DNA of 64,000 nt from Leptidea sinapis (lineage: Eukaryota > Arthropoda > Insecta > Lepidoptera > Pieridae), in contig NC_066293.1 in NCBI RefSeq assembly GCF_905404315.1, positions 325,001 through 389,000 on the forward strand. The letters run 5' to 3'. Position numbers and translations under genes: made by a program. This document shows positions 12,003 through 22,000 of the stretch, in pieces. A model generated the notes under the pieces. The model was not told where the DNA came from and made no database searches. It saw only the letters and a program-made list of their open reading frames with translations. How positions within the stretch are numbered: position 1 is the stretch's first letter; the number at the start of each line of letters is the position of its first letter.

Positions 12003-13958
12003 CGACGACATTTGTTCAAGCTCCCCCTGAGGAGCAACCGTACCCTCCAAACTGGTGGGCGCGCTCGGTGCGCTCGGTTCCATGGACATGGCGGGGGCCG
12101 GCACCCCCGTTCTCGATGTGTTCCTTTTAATAAGCGGGGGGTTGCACCTCCTCCCCCCCATGCGGTGTCCTGCGGGTGCTCCGGCATCGGCACAGACGTC
12201 ACACCTTGGCTCCTCGGTGCAACTTTGTGCGAGGTGCCATGCCTTACCACAGCGACAACAAAGGCCGCTGCGGTCCTAAGCAGTACACGTTGCACTGCCA
12301 TGTCCAATGCCGTAGCACCGGAAGCACCGTAAAGGCCTAGCCTCAAGGAGGGTGACCCGTACGGTGCTCCATCCGATGCAAAGGCGATCCTGCATGATCG
12401 CCTTTGCTGCTGTGGTGGGGCACTTTACTATCGTGCTGCCCATGGAGATACGCCCCGCACGCACATGTTCGCGGGGAACATTCCCCCTGGCAGCAACGGC
12501 CCCCACCACGTCATCTAGCGTCACGCTGTCTTCCAGCCCGCTGATCCGTATATCCACGGATTTCACAGGCCGGTTGACAGTCGCGATCCCTGCTAGTGCT
12601 CCCCGTATTTCCTCAGCAAGCCTATCAGCTTGCTGAGACCGCTCGGGCCCCCCAATTTCGAGAATTCGGCTTCCCAGGGCCGTTTTCCGCGTGCGGTCCT
12701 CCTTCACCCCTATGTCCGCCAAGCTGACCCGCTGCTTAGCAGCGGTGAGTGCCCAAGCATACGTCGCGCCCCCTGCTACCGCATCCTTCGACAGGGTGAT
12801 GACCACCGCAGCAGTTGAAGGCGGCTTGAGGCTCACCTTTGCTTTGGGTGGTCCTGTCAGCCCATCACCCTTGGTCGGCTTCACCGGCTCCACTGGCTTG
12901 GTGGACTCAGTCGCGCGTATCCGGCGGACACCAGCACGCGCCTGCGGAGCCGGATTAGCCGGCGCGGTCAATGTCGTGTTGGCCGTTGGCGGAGCAGGCT
13001 GCGTTACCTTCTTCTTCCCCCTAGCCGTCACCTTGGTCCAAGAATCGGCTTGAGCATTTGCCGCTGGGACTTTAGGGGGGCCCTGGGGAGCTTCCACTGA
13101 AATAAGCACTGAGGTGTCCGCTCTAGTGCTCCGCTCGACCTGCCTGACGGCAGCTGCCAGGGGCGGCCGGACCACCGGTGCCGGCAGCAACCGGTCTTCG
13201 ATACCGGCCAGCTTGGCGTCCATCATCTCGCCGATGGTTCGTGCCAGGTCACCCTTCAGACCTTCGAACACCTTCTTGATGATGGCTGCCTCCGAGGATG
13301 GAGCCTCCACCACCACTGTGTCCTCCACAGCCTTGCGTTCCGAGAACTCCCTGCGCATGGCCTTCAGGTCATTCTCAAGGTCAGTGACCCGCGCTCTCAG
13401 GCGATTGTTGTCGTTTGACAACCGCCGCGCTTCATCGCGGAGCTGCCGCGACTCCTCTTCTGCGGTCCTTAAAGTCAGGACCTCAACCATCTCCGCCATA
13501 TCTTTGGCGGCAATTTTAAGGTCGCGCACGTAGCCACCCTTCAGGTTGCCCGACTTTAAGGCGATGTCCAAAATCTTTTGGGACCGCTTATTCGCACGTT
13601 GCAGGATTTCAAACCCCGCCATCCTCTCCAGGTCCTTGCCTAGAATCTCATCTGAGATTCCAGGCTCAGCATCAAGCTCAACAGCAGCAGGCTTCCGGAA
13701 AGCCTGGCTCCTGAGCTTCTTCTCTAACTCGTTTTCTAGTTCTTTCTCCCTACTTTCTTTTAGCAATCGTTTGGCCTGAGCCAACCCTGCTGTGTGACCA
13801 GCAGCCTTTTTTTTGGCCTTATTGGCCCTCCTCTCCACGAATTCCTCGGTCTCAGTAGCCGAGGCTTGGTCGGAATTACTCGACCGCTTATAAAACGACC
13901 GTTTCCGGCCAGCACCGTATTCAGAGCAACTCGACTCATTTAAGCTATCCGTGTCCAT
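12000..13958 (-). pseudogene. SART-like ORF1 (gag) with one TAG stop
   Basis: Minus-strand ORF1 of an R1-clade element. I place the start at ATG 13958-13956 (MDTDSLNESS) because an in-frame ATG 17 codons upstream begins a hydrophobic stretch atypical of gag. Visible in order: a basic N-terminal region (about residues 40-95), an E/R-rich coiled coil (about 165-215), a low-complexity P/T/K linker, and a conserved C-terminal region with GWSTVRVTLLEARPLRC. The zinc knuckles are CFRCYGIGHGSATC, CCRCGKAWHLAQSC and a third of the form C-x2-C...H...C. A TAG at 12278-12276 falls right after the first knuckle, and the frame continues cleanly beyond it to TAA at 12002-12000. Apart from that stop the gene looks intact, so this is either a recent nonsense mutation or, less likely, a read-through codon. 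Confidence 0.9.
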
Positions 13959-14787
13959 TGTTGCAGGTTTACAGACTACAAGCAACAACGGAAACAGATA
14001 AACACACAAAAAAATTTATAACATATTTTATACACTATCAAAATATTAATTAGTAAATAAACTATGTCTAAGCACTAACCTACAATAGAGTATCTAACCA
14101 CACAGTTCTTAATAACTACTTATATCTATGTATAAAACCTACGCTAGTGTCCTCTAAGTCTTCGACCTGTCGGCGTCACAGAGAGAAACGCGAGCCGCGC
14201 TCGCCGCGCTCGCCGCGGGTCTCGCGGGAATGCGACACTAGCGACACCGCGACGCTCTGCGGAGCGTCACCCACAACTCGGAACAAAGGAAATGGCTATT
14301 TCCCTTTGTATGGGTCCGATATTAACAAACGATATATCGTTGGATTCGTCTTAAAACGGCGATCTCAACGATATATAACACTTAACTGATAAATTTATAC
14401 ACAGTGAAGTAAAAACATATAAAATTTACTTCAAATTAAAAATTCTCACGGCCGTATATGTGGTCCGATTTTGAATTTGGAAGCACTCACGTATCTACCA
14501 CAGCCTGGTGCACCACACAAACACTAAAAACAGGGGGGTTACCGCGACTCCCAGCGAGTAAACCACACCCAAACACTGTGTCACTACCACTTCAGATGTC
14601 GAGGTCGATAAATAATTGACCAAACACTCGAAAGAAAAACCAATTACACCACTGTATTCGCCGTAAAAAGGCACGTCTTTTGATATATAGCAAGTATATA
14701 CATACAAGCTATAAACACACCAAAAGCCGTCGTGAACGCGGAGCGAGGTGAAAACGATGTTGCCACTACGACCGCACAACGACTTCC
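13959..14787 (-). mobile_element. 5' leader of SART-like element
   Basis: About 830 bp lie between the ORF1 start and the telomeric repeat at 14788. The terminal 160 bp match the other SART-like 5' end (9110-9274), confirming that this is the element's 5' end. No gene is seen in it. The stretch 14142-14376 contains four inverted repeats able to form stem-loops and is described as a separate finding. In minus-strand orientation the element begins GTCGTTGTGCGGTCGTAGTG immediately after TTGGG/TTAGG repeats. Confidence 0.8.
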
Positions 14788-14851
14788 AACCCAACCCAAC
14801 CCAACCCAACCCAACCCAACCTAACCTAACCTAACCTAACCTAACCTAACC
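14788..14851 (+). repeat. Telomeric array, CCCAA then CCTAA units
   Basis: Six CCCAA units are followed by six CCTAA units. The first type equals TTGGG on the other strand, a single-base variant of the insect TTAGG repeat, and lies only on the side touching the SART-like 5' end. The duplicated copy at 35340-35393 has five plus five units. Confidence 0.95.
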
Positions 14852-15178
14852 TTCTCCGCACTCATGGCCCAAATCATCACGGGCCATGGCGGCTTCTCGG
14901 CGTATCTCGACCGGTTTGGACTGAAGGATAGCCCAGTGTGCATATGCGACGGTCAAACGGACGAAAACGCATTGCACCTGGTGCTCGACTGCCCTAAGTT
15001 CGGCTGGTGGAGATTCGACCTGGAAGTTCAAAGCGGAGTGGCCGTTCTTGAGGCCAACCTTCCTTTGCTTATAAACAAGCCAAATAGGAAGCTGTTTGAG
15101 GCGTTTTGTGTTAGGATTCTTATGGATGTGCTGCCAAGAAACGGCAGCAACATAAATGTTAATAAGTTTAGATTGTAA
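14852..15178 (+). pseudogene. TRAS-B ORF2 C-terminus, copy B1
   Basis: Open from the first base after the telomeric repeat to TAA at 15176-15178. It encodes the last 108 residues of an R1-clade ORF2. It begins FSALMAQIITGHGGFSAYL and contains the C-terminal zinc-finger signature C-x-C...H-x4-C (CICDG...HLVLDC). TRAS-A has the equivalent segment at its own C-terminus (FTGHGGFSEYLAMF... CPC...HILFDC). The fragment is a 5'-truncated insertion. All six copies in the window start at the same base, so they descend from one truncation event. Confidence 0.9.
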
Positions 15179-15629
15179 ATAGTTAGCTGTAAAAATTTAA
15201 ACTGATGTAAATAGGCTCTAATAGTAGACAATGTTCAAGTCTACTATATACACAAGCCACAAGACAGTATTAGGTTAAATCAAATATTGGTCATAATATA
15301 ATTAGTATTAAAATATGTATAATATGGTTCCCTATGCCAATGCATAGGGCCCATAATACATCCCTAGTCTGTAAGTGAATGTGCCTAGAATAAGATAGTT
15401 TAAGTAATCAAACTGTAAATAGTATAGATAGCTGTAAGATATTTGCAATAGTATATAAGGAATTGATTAAAAATGTTAGTAGGTAAGCGACAAATATAAA
15501 TAAAAGTGATTATTATAAGTGATAAGAAAACCCACAACCCCTACGGTCTCATGGTAGGGAGAAATTTGTTATACATAAGTAGTAGCTCCTCGGCCCTGGA
15601 GCGAAAGCTTCCAGGGAGGTAGGCCTACT
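15179..15629 (+). mobile_element. TRAS-B 3' untranslated region, copy B1
   Basis: A-rich 3' region with two clear hairpins. One is TAGTAGAC (15222-15229) with GTCTACTA (15239-15246). The other is CCCTATGC (15330-15337) with GCATAGGG (15342-15349) around a CAAT loop. The 3' end carries the hairpin CCTGGAGC / GAAA loop / GCTTCCAGG and the palindrome GTAGGCCTAC, then is interrupted at 15629 by another retroelement. The last bases and poly(A) resume at 16105. Confidence 0.85.
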
Positions 15630-16100
15630 TTTGCTCTTAATAGTGATTTTCATTATTATAACGCTAGAAATAAGGGATTGCTTGTAACTAATTCTAGTAG
15701 GCTTCATAAGATACATAATAGCTTTAAGGGTAAATGTATACACTTCTACAATAAAGTCCCAGCCACTGTTCAGGCATTGTCTATAAATAAATTTAAATGT
15801 TTTATAAAAAAATGGCTCTGTCGTAAATCCTATTACTCCACTGCTGAATATCTAAATGATCGGACAGCCTGGGACTAGATTGTGATTATTTTATAGCAAC
15901 TGTACAATATTGTATATTTTTATTGAAAAGAGCGCAAAAAAAAAGAATGCTGGGAGAGTTTCTTGCGCCGCTTCTTCTCTCTCAGAGCACCATTTGTTTC
16001 CGAAGCGATAGTAGTATCTAGTAGTATAAGAAATGACATCAAAAAGAATTCTAAAGGAATCAATTTTGAGAAAATAAATGCCTTTTTATGCCTTTTTTTT
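15630..16100 (+). mobile_element. 5'-truncated non-LTR element in TRAS-B
   Basis: A 471-bp insertion flanked by the 4-bp duplication TACT (15626-15629 and 16101-16104). The uninterrupted site is seen in B4, B5 and B6, where GGCCTACTAGG runs straight into poly(A). The insert begins inside a coding region (15631-15878, + strand, ending TAWD then stop), with residues such as HYYNARNKG and GKCIHFYNKVP. This resembles the C-terminal tail common to many insect LINE polymerases. It then has a short 3' region ending in two copies of ATGCCTTTTT. I cannot place the clade with confidence. Confidence 0.8.
15631..15878 (+). pseudogene. C-terminal tail of a LINE polymerase ORF
   Basis: Open from the left end of the insertion for 82 codons to TAG. 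It has no start codon of its own, as expected for a 5'-truncated copy. Visible residues: HYYNARNKGLLVTNSSRLHK, then SFKGKCIHFYNKVP, then KCFIKKWLCRKSYYSTAEYL. No catalytic motif remains. Clade uncertain. Confidence 0.6.
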
Positions 16101-16104
16101 TACT

Positions 16105-16133
16105 AGGAAAAAAAAAACTAACCTAACCTAACC
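16105..16133 (+). repeat. TRAS-B poly(A) and telomeric repeat
   Basis: AGG and a poly(A) run (to 16117) end copy B1. CTAACCTAACCTAACC follows and leads straight into the first base of TRAS-A copy A1 at 16134. Confidence 0.9.
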
Positions 16134-17725
16134 AGTCGCATCGCAATCGCCAGTGGAAGTGTCACGATTTTGAGTAGCTCCGCAGTTTTAAAATCCCATA
16201 AATAGGTTTTTTCGCGATATCATATCCAAGTTATATATCATTGGATGCGCGCTCGAAAGTCTCAGTGATTAGTGAAAGTGTGTTGAAAATCGGTTGTAAT
16301 TTGGACTTTTTATTAAGAAAAAACGTAAAAGTGAAACTTTACAGTTAAATTGTGCCGAAACAAAATCGGTGACGTATTGTTTTCGGACTGCAGTTTTGTG
16401 CACCTTGTCTGCTCTCACTCTTGGAAAACACGTCCAGATTTTTCTGGGGAAGAACCGAAGAAGAGGAGGAAAAAATTTATTTTGCGACTGAAATAGACTA
16501 CAAAACTACTTTTTTTGAATTGTAATGCTGTGCACTACATCTGCCTCCTTCGTTTAAGACCACTCCCAGATTTTCCTGGTGAGGCTACGAAGAAGGAGAA
16601 GGAAAATTTAATTTGCGCCTAAACAGGTTCGTCAATCCAAAATTATTAATAACGATCAAGAGCCCCTCGTTAATACGCATCTTTTGAGACCCATCACAGA
16701 ATTTTTGGTCAAGGCCTCGAAGTAGGAGAGGCAAAAAAAACAACATCCTGGTGTGAGCCATCAGCCATTCGAAGAGTCCGACGGGATCCAAGGGTACCAG
16801 AAGATCGGCCGCGACGAGCTCTTTACGAAGACACCAATCAACAGTAATTTTAATTAATTTTTAACCATAAACCAGCCTTTTTTCGTTTTGTAAGTAAAAA
16901 ATTTTAAATTTGTAATTAAGATAGTAATCGTAAAATTAACTCTTAAATTAATTGTGTGGTACTGCTAGAAAGAACTCTTTACGCTCTTTTCAGGCATATC
17001 AAGCAAACTGACGTACCTTAATATACTAAAGTACAAACATCATTACCAAGTTATATTTTGCGGCTTGTAACTGCAAATATAGGTTGGTAAAATTTTGTGT
17101 TCCGAAATACGGCTAAGGGTGACACGTTTTAGATTCAATTTAATTAAATTTAATTAATTTTTAGACAATAGATTGCCACAAGCAAACATACAAAAAATCT
17201 TCAAATAGTCATAACACCCGTCTCAGTTGACTCAGACCCTTCGAGTTTGGGTTCCAACGGATCTTTTCCTCGAGGGGAACAGTTTGGATCAGGCGGATTT
17301 CCCCCCAGATACCCCCCATTATTATTTTTTTACCTCACCCCCTTAAGTCTCAACTTTGATCCCTGTGCTCCCAGACCCCCCGAGTTTGGGCTGCCTGCAA
17401 ACTGCCTGTCTCATTGAGAGGAACAGTTTGGCTCTGACGGATTACCCCCTCGCCCCCCCCCCCCCCCCCTTAAAAAACCAACAAAATTATTTTAACACGT
17501 CCATAGGCCGTCCCCCGAAAACCCCCCCCCCCCCCATCATTTTCGACCTCACCCCCTCTAGGGCTAACTTTGGCCCCTGTGCTCCCAGACCCCCCAAGTT
17601 TGGGCTCAAACGAACCCTCTCAGAGGAACAGTTTGGCCACGACAGATTTACCCTAAGACCTCCCCCTCCCCTGAAAATCTCAAATTTCACATTTACACAT
17701 ATAAATAATTGAATATATACATCTA
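16134..17725 (+). mobile_element. TRAS-A A1 5' leader with two repeat sets
   Basis: No gene seen. Two internal tandem sets are present. In the first, about 131-bp degenerate units carry CAGATTTT(T/C)CTGG followed by an A/G-rich tract (starts near 16435, 16567, 16697). In the second, units contain CAGACCC...GAGTTTGGG and later GGAACAGTTTGG (CAGACC starts at 17233, 17372, 17586). C-runs of up to about 17 lie near 17453-17469 and 17521-17534. TRAS-type leaders contain the internal promoter by analogy with other R1-clade elements; I see no motif that fixes it. Confidence 0.75.
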
Positions 17726-19075
17726 ATGGCTCTTTGTAGAACCCCGACAAAAACCCATAACCCAGTAGAGTACGAGGAACCAATGACACCGCCCAAAACG
17801 GCAACCACTGTGTCATCTACAGTCCGACGCAGTATCGGACTAGGGGAAGCCATAGGTAATGAGCATCTTAATACTACACCCACTACCAGTAGCACAGTGC
17901 AGGAAGGACCTAGCCAGCAGTACAAGGATAGGCTGACAGAAGCTAGAGCTTGCCTAAGTAAGGGTAAGAAGCATCTCAGTAATTCACGCAATATAAAAAC
18001 CGACATAAAGCTGGCGGTGACGGAGGCTTTTGACCAACTCTACCAAATAATAAAGGAACAGGATCAAGAATTAAACGGTAAGGGAAAGAACGAGCAAACA
18101 TCCAGCAGGAAGGAAACCAGTAGGCAGGGAATGAACGACGCAGAAAACATAGACATGAACAACCTCATGAAAGAACTAATAACAACAAGGGAGCACCTAC
18201 ATGATAATAACCAAAAAATGCAAGAGTTACAGAACTTGATAGAAGAGCAGAAAAATTCGTTCAAATCAGCAACCTACGCGAGTATAGTAGCCGGTCAAAC
18301 TAGAGAGAAAAACCATGAAAGGATGGCCCTGCACTCCATAGTAATAACGTCGGAGGACGAAACTGATACGGGAGAGAAGGTGCTAAGTAAAATAAGAGAC
18401 GCCGTCAATGCAAAAGAAGGATGGGTCCAAGTAGAAAGGGTGCGAAAAGCAAAGGACAGAAAAATAATTATGAGCATGCGGAACAAAGAAGACAGAAATA
18501 GAGTCAAAGAAAGAATAGAAAAATCGGGTTTAAAGTGTGAGGAGGTGCATAACAAGGATCCCCTTATAATAATGAAAAATGTTTTAGCGGTTCACACAGA
18601 CTCGGACATTAAAAAGGCCCTAGCAAATCAAAATAAACATATTTTAGAGGGACTGCACCCACAGGCGATTCGAATGGAAGTCAAATACAGGAGAAAGACC
18701 AGAAACCCTCATATGTGTCATCTTGTAATGAGTGTCTCTCCACAGATATGGAAGCGGGTTACGGAGAATGGTCAGCTCCATATCGACATTCAAAGAATCC
18801 AAGTCGAGGACCAGTCTCCTTTACTACAATGCACGAGATGCCTTGGCTATGGCCATGGAAAACGATTATGCAAGGAGGAGGTGGACTCTTGTAGCCACTG
18901 TGGCGGCCCACACTTAAGGGCGGATTGCCACAAGTGGACGTCGAGCGCGCCCACTTCATGCAAAAACTGCATAAAAGCTAAAGCAGATATAAATGATCAC
19001 AATGCATTTAGCCAATCATGTCCAGTGCGAAAGCAGTGGGATGACCTAGCGAGGTCATCCGTAGCATATTGCTAA
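17726..19075 (+). CDS. TRAS-A ORF1 (gag-like), intact, copy A1
   Basis: 449 residues, ATG to TAA, uninterrupted. A coiled-coil-like segment lies near residues 143-178 (MKELITTREHLHDNNQKMQE). A central domain includes KDPLIIMKNVLAVH. Three zinc knuckles follow: C369-C372-H377-C382, C389-C392-H396-C401, and C412-C415-H425-C432. The protein is expected to bind element RNA and, by analogy with TRAS and SART proteins, to help bring the RNP to telomeres in the nucleus. A perfect 9-bp hairpin (19039-19060) lies 12 nt before the stop. ORF2 follows in the +1 frame without an ATG. All other gag copies in the window are interrupted, so A1 is the best reference. Confidence 0.92.
   Translation: MALCRTPTKTHNPVEYEEPMTPPKTATTVSSTVRRSIGLGEAIGNEHLNTTPTTSSTVQEGPSQQYKDRLTEARACLSKGKKHLSNSRNIKTDIKLAVTEAFDQLYQIIKEQDQELNGKGKNEQTSSRKETSRQGMNDAENIDMNNLMKELITTREHLHDNNQKMQELQNLIEEQKNSFKSATYASIVAGQTREKNHERMALHSIVITSEDETDTGEKVLSKIRDAVNAKEGWVQVERVRKAKDRKIIMSMRNKEDRNRVKERIEKSGLKCEEVHNKDPLIIMKNVLAVHTDSDIKKALANQNKHILEGLHPQAIRMEVKYRRKTRNPHMCHLVMSVSPQIWKRVTENGQLHIDIQRIQVEDQSPLLQCTRCLGYGHGKRLCKEEVDSCSHCGGPHLRADCHKWTSSAPTSCKNCIKAKADINDHNAFSQSCPVRKQWDDLARSSVAYC
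19039..19060 (+). other. Perfect hairpin before TRAS-A ORF1 stop
   Basis: GGATGACCT, loop AGCG, AGGTCATCC: a 9-bp perfect stem ending 12 nt before the TAA. Present in A1, in the second gag piece of A2, and in A3 and A4. It lies inside the coding sequence (WDDLARSSV) and may influence translation of ORF2. Function is inferred. Confidence 0.6.
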
Positions 19076-22000
19076 GGGCACCTCGACGGAAAACCATACA
19101 TACGCTCTCATCCAAGCCAATCTTCAACGAAAGCGCCTCTCCACAGATGAACTTTTTATCGAGGCGGCGAAGAGGAAATCTGCCTTTGCTCTTATACAGG
19201 AGCCTTATATCGGATCGACTGGCTATATGAAAAACTACCGAGGCACGAGGATATTCCAGGTAAAGGGAGTTGACCCCGTTAAGGCGGCAATAGTTGTTTT
19301 TGACCCGAATATAGATATTGTTCAATATCCACAATTGTCCACGCCAAACATCATAGTGGTGGGGGCAAAGACCGGAGCCTGGAATGTCACGATAGTATCC
19401 TTCTACTTTGAGCCCGATCAGCCAATCGATCTATACCTCTCACAACTTCAAAAAATAAGGGACGAAGTAGGGCCGGTTAAGCTTCTGATAGGTGGCGATG
19501 CTGATGGCGTGGTGGGGTAGAAAAGTTAACGATGCAAGGGGCGAAAAGCTGATGGACACGATTGACAATATGGGGCTACATATCTTAAACATAGGAGACA
19601 CGCCAACGTTTGACACTATAAGAGGTGGTAAAAGTTATAAGTCAAACGTCGACCTCACGGCTTGTTCGACGAATTTGTTGGACAGAATTCTAAACTGGAG
19701 GGTAGATGAAGCTTTGACGAGTTCAGACCATAACGGAATACTTTTTGACATTGCTCTTCGTAGATCGCGTGGTGTGGGTATCGCTAGGACAACCAGAGTG
19801 TTCAACACTAAAAATGTTAACTGGTCTCGGTTTCGGAAGAAACTGGATCAGCTGAACCAAGATAATAACTAAACATCAGTAGATATAGACACAATTAACA
19901 CCATAGAACGCCTGGAGGAAGTGGCGACGCTCTACACATCTAATATCACAAAAATCTGCGAAGAATTGTTATCAAAAAAGAAGAAGTGCCAGCAGTTAGG
20001 GATGCCGTGGTGGTCTGACGAACTCGAAAAGCTGAAAAGAGAAGTGGGTATCTTCAAAAATAGGATTAAACGAGCTGCTGAGTGTCGGCGTAGTTCAGTG
20101 GTAGCAGAATACCTAGCAAAGAAGGACGAGTACGAAGCAAAAGCTAAGGAAGCCCAAATCATCAGCTGGAAGTCCTTTTGTGAAAAGCAGGATGGTGAGA
20201 GCATATGGGATGGCATTTATAGAGTTATAGGTAAGACAAAAAGAAGGGAGGAAGATCTTCCGTTAATAAAAAATGGAAAAACGCTCGAGGACAATGAATC
20301 TGCGGAACTACTGGCGGAGAGTTTCTACCCAGATGATACCACAAATGGGGATACTAAGTGACACTCTCACATCAGAAACAAGGCCGATAGCATAAATATA
20401 AGTAGAAAGGAAAATGAAAGTACTGACCCACCCTTTAAAACGCAAGAATTAAGCTGGGTCTTAAAGACTTTTTGCCCAAAGAAAGCGCCAGGTTCAGACG
20501 GCCTCACGTCAGACATTTGTTCCAATGCCATTAGTGTTAATCCTGCGCTGTACCTATCAATAATAAATAAGTGTCTCGAGCTGTTCCATTTTCCAGTAAT
20601 ATGGAAGGAAGCAACCGTGGTAGTACTTCGGAAACCTGGAAAAGGGAACTACCAAGACGTCAAGTCTTACCGCCCCATTGGCCTCCTACCAATATTAGGA
20701 AAGATCTTTGAGAAGCTGTTGATGAACAGAATCAAGTACCACGTAATTCCAAGGATAAGTACTCGCCTGTTTGGATTCATGCCACAAAAAGGTACCGAGG
20801 ACGCCCTCTATGAACTAATAAAACACATAAGAACTAAACTTGACCAGAAAAAATTAACTACATTGGTGTCATTGGACATAGAGGGCGCCTTCGATAGCGC
20901 CTGGTGGCCCATGATTCGAGTTCGACTGGCAGAGGAAAAGTGTCCATGGAACTTGAGGAAGGTAGTTGACAGCTACCTCAATAACAGGACGGTTAAGGTG
21001 AGATATGCTGGTGCAGAGTACCGCAAAAACACAAGTAAGGGGTGCGTGCAGTGGTCAATCGGGGGTCCAATTTTGTGGAATTTGTTGCTGGATCCTCTGC
21101 TGAAAGAACTAATTGCAATTGGAGTACACGCGCAGGCCTATGCTGATGATGTTGTACTGATTTTTGACGGAGATACCGCTCTGGAAATAGAGACAAAGGC
21201 CAACGCCACTCTCGAGCATGTTCGGGCGTGGGGTGTCGACAACAAGCTAAAATTTGCTCCGCATAAAACCAGTGCTATGCTTATGACCAGACGTATAAAA
21301 TACGACACCCCTCGTCTGATCATGGGGGGAACTGATGTGACAATGCTCAAAGAAATTAAACTTCTAGGACTAATTATCGATCAAAAATTAACTTTTAACT
21401 CTCACGTCAAAAATCAGTGCAAAAAAGCTATAACAGCGTATAAGCAGCTCTCAACGGCAGCAAAAACAAGCTGGGGCCTACACCCAGAGGTAGTTCGGAT
21501 AATATATATAGCAACTATTGAGCCTATAATATTATATGCTGCCAGTGTTTGGGCCCCTGCTGCAAACAAAATCGGGATACGAAATAAGCTAAGGTCAGTA
21601 CAGCGCAGGTTTCTGCAAAAAATTTGTAAGGCGTATCATACTGTATCATTCAACTCGGTATCGATACTGTCAAGAACTCTCCCTCTGGATATCCGAGTAA
21701 TGGAATGTGCCACTCTATTTAAAATCAAAATTGGGGAACCACTTGAAAACCTGCCAGACAGAGAAATTGAATTGAAGGCACCAGTGACAGACTCATTATA
21801 TCCGGCTGAATACACTGGCTTGACTTTCCGCACACTAGAAAACCAACAACAACTCGACGACAATAGCAACTACAACATAAGAATCTTCACAGATGGGAGC
21901 AAGATTGAGGGCAGAGTCGGAGCATCCCTATCGGTATGCAATGAAGCATCCGAAATTAAAGCCGTCAAACATAGTCTCCCATCCTATTGTTCTGTTTTCC

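Noticed and set aside
11873..12346. 157-codon minus-strand frame and plus-strand frames at 11985-12332
   Set aside because: They are alternative frames over the end of SART-like ORF1, which is identified by its zinc knuckles and the TAATG junction.
15959..16082. Separate small gene after the LINE tail (frame near 36465 in the second copy)
   Set aside because: It is the 3' untranslated part of the 5'-truncated LINE. The frame exists only because of an A-run length difference between copies.
17487..18006. Minus-strand frames of about 108 codons over the TRAS-A leader and gag start
   Set aside because: Antisense of the C-rich leader and of gag; repeated only because the element is repeated. 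No domain recognised.
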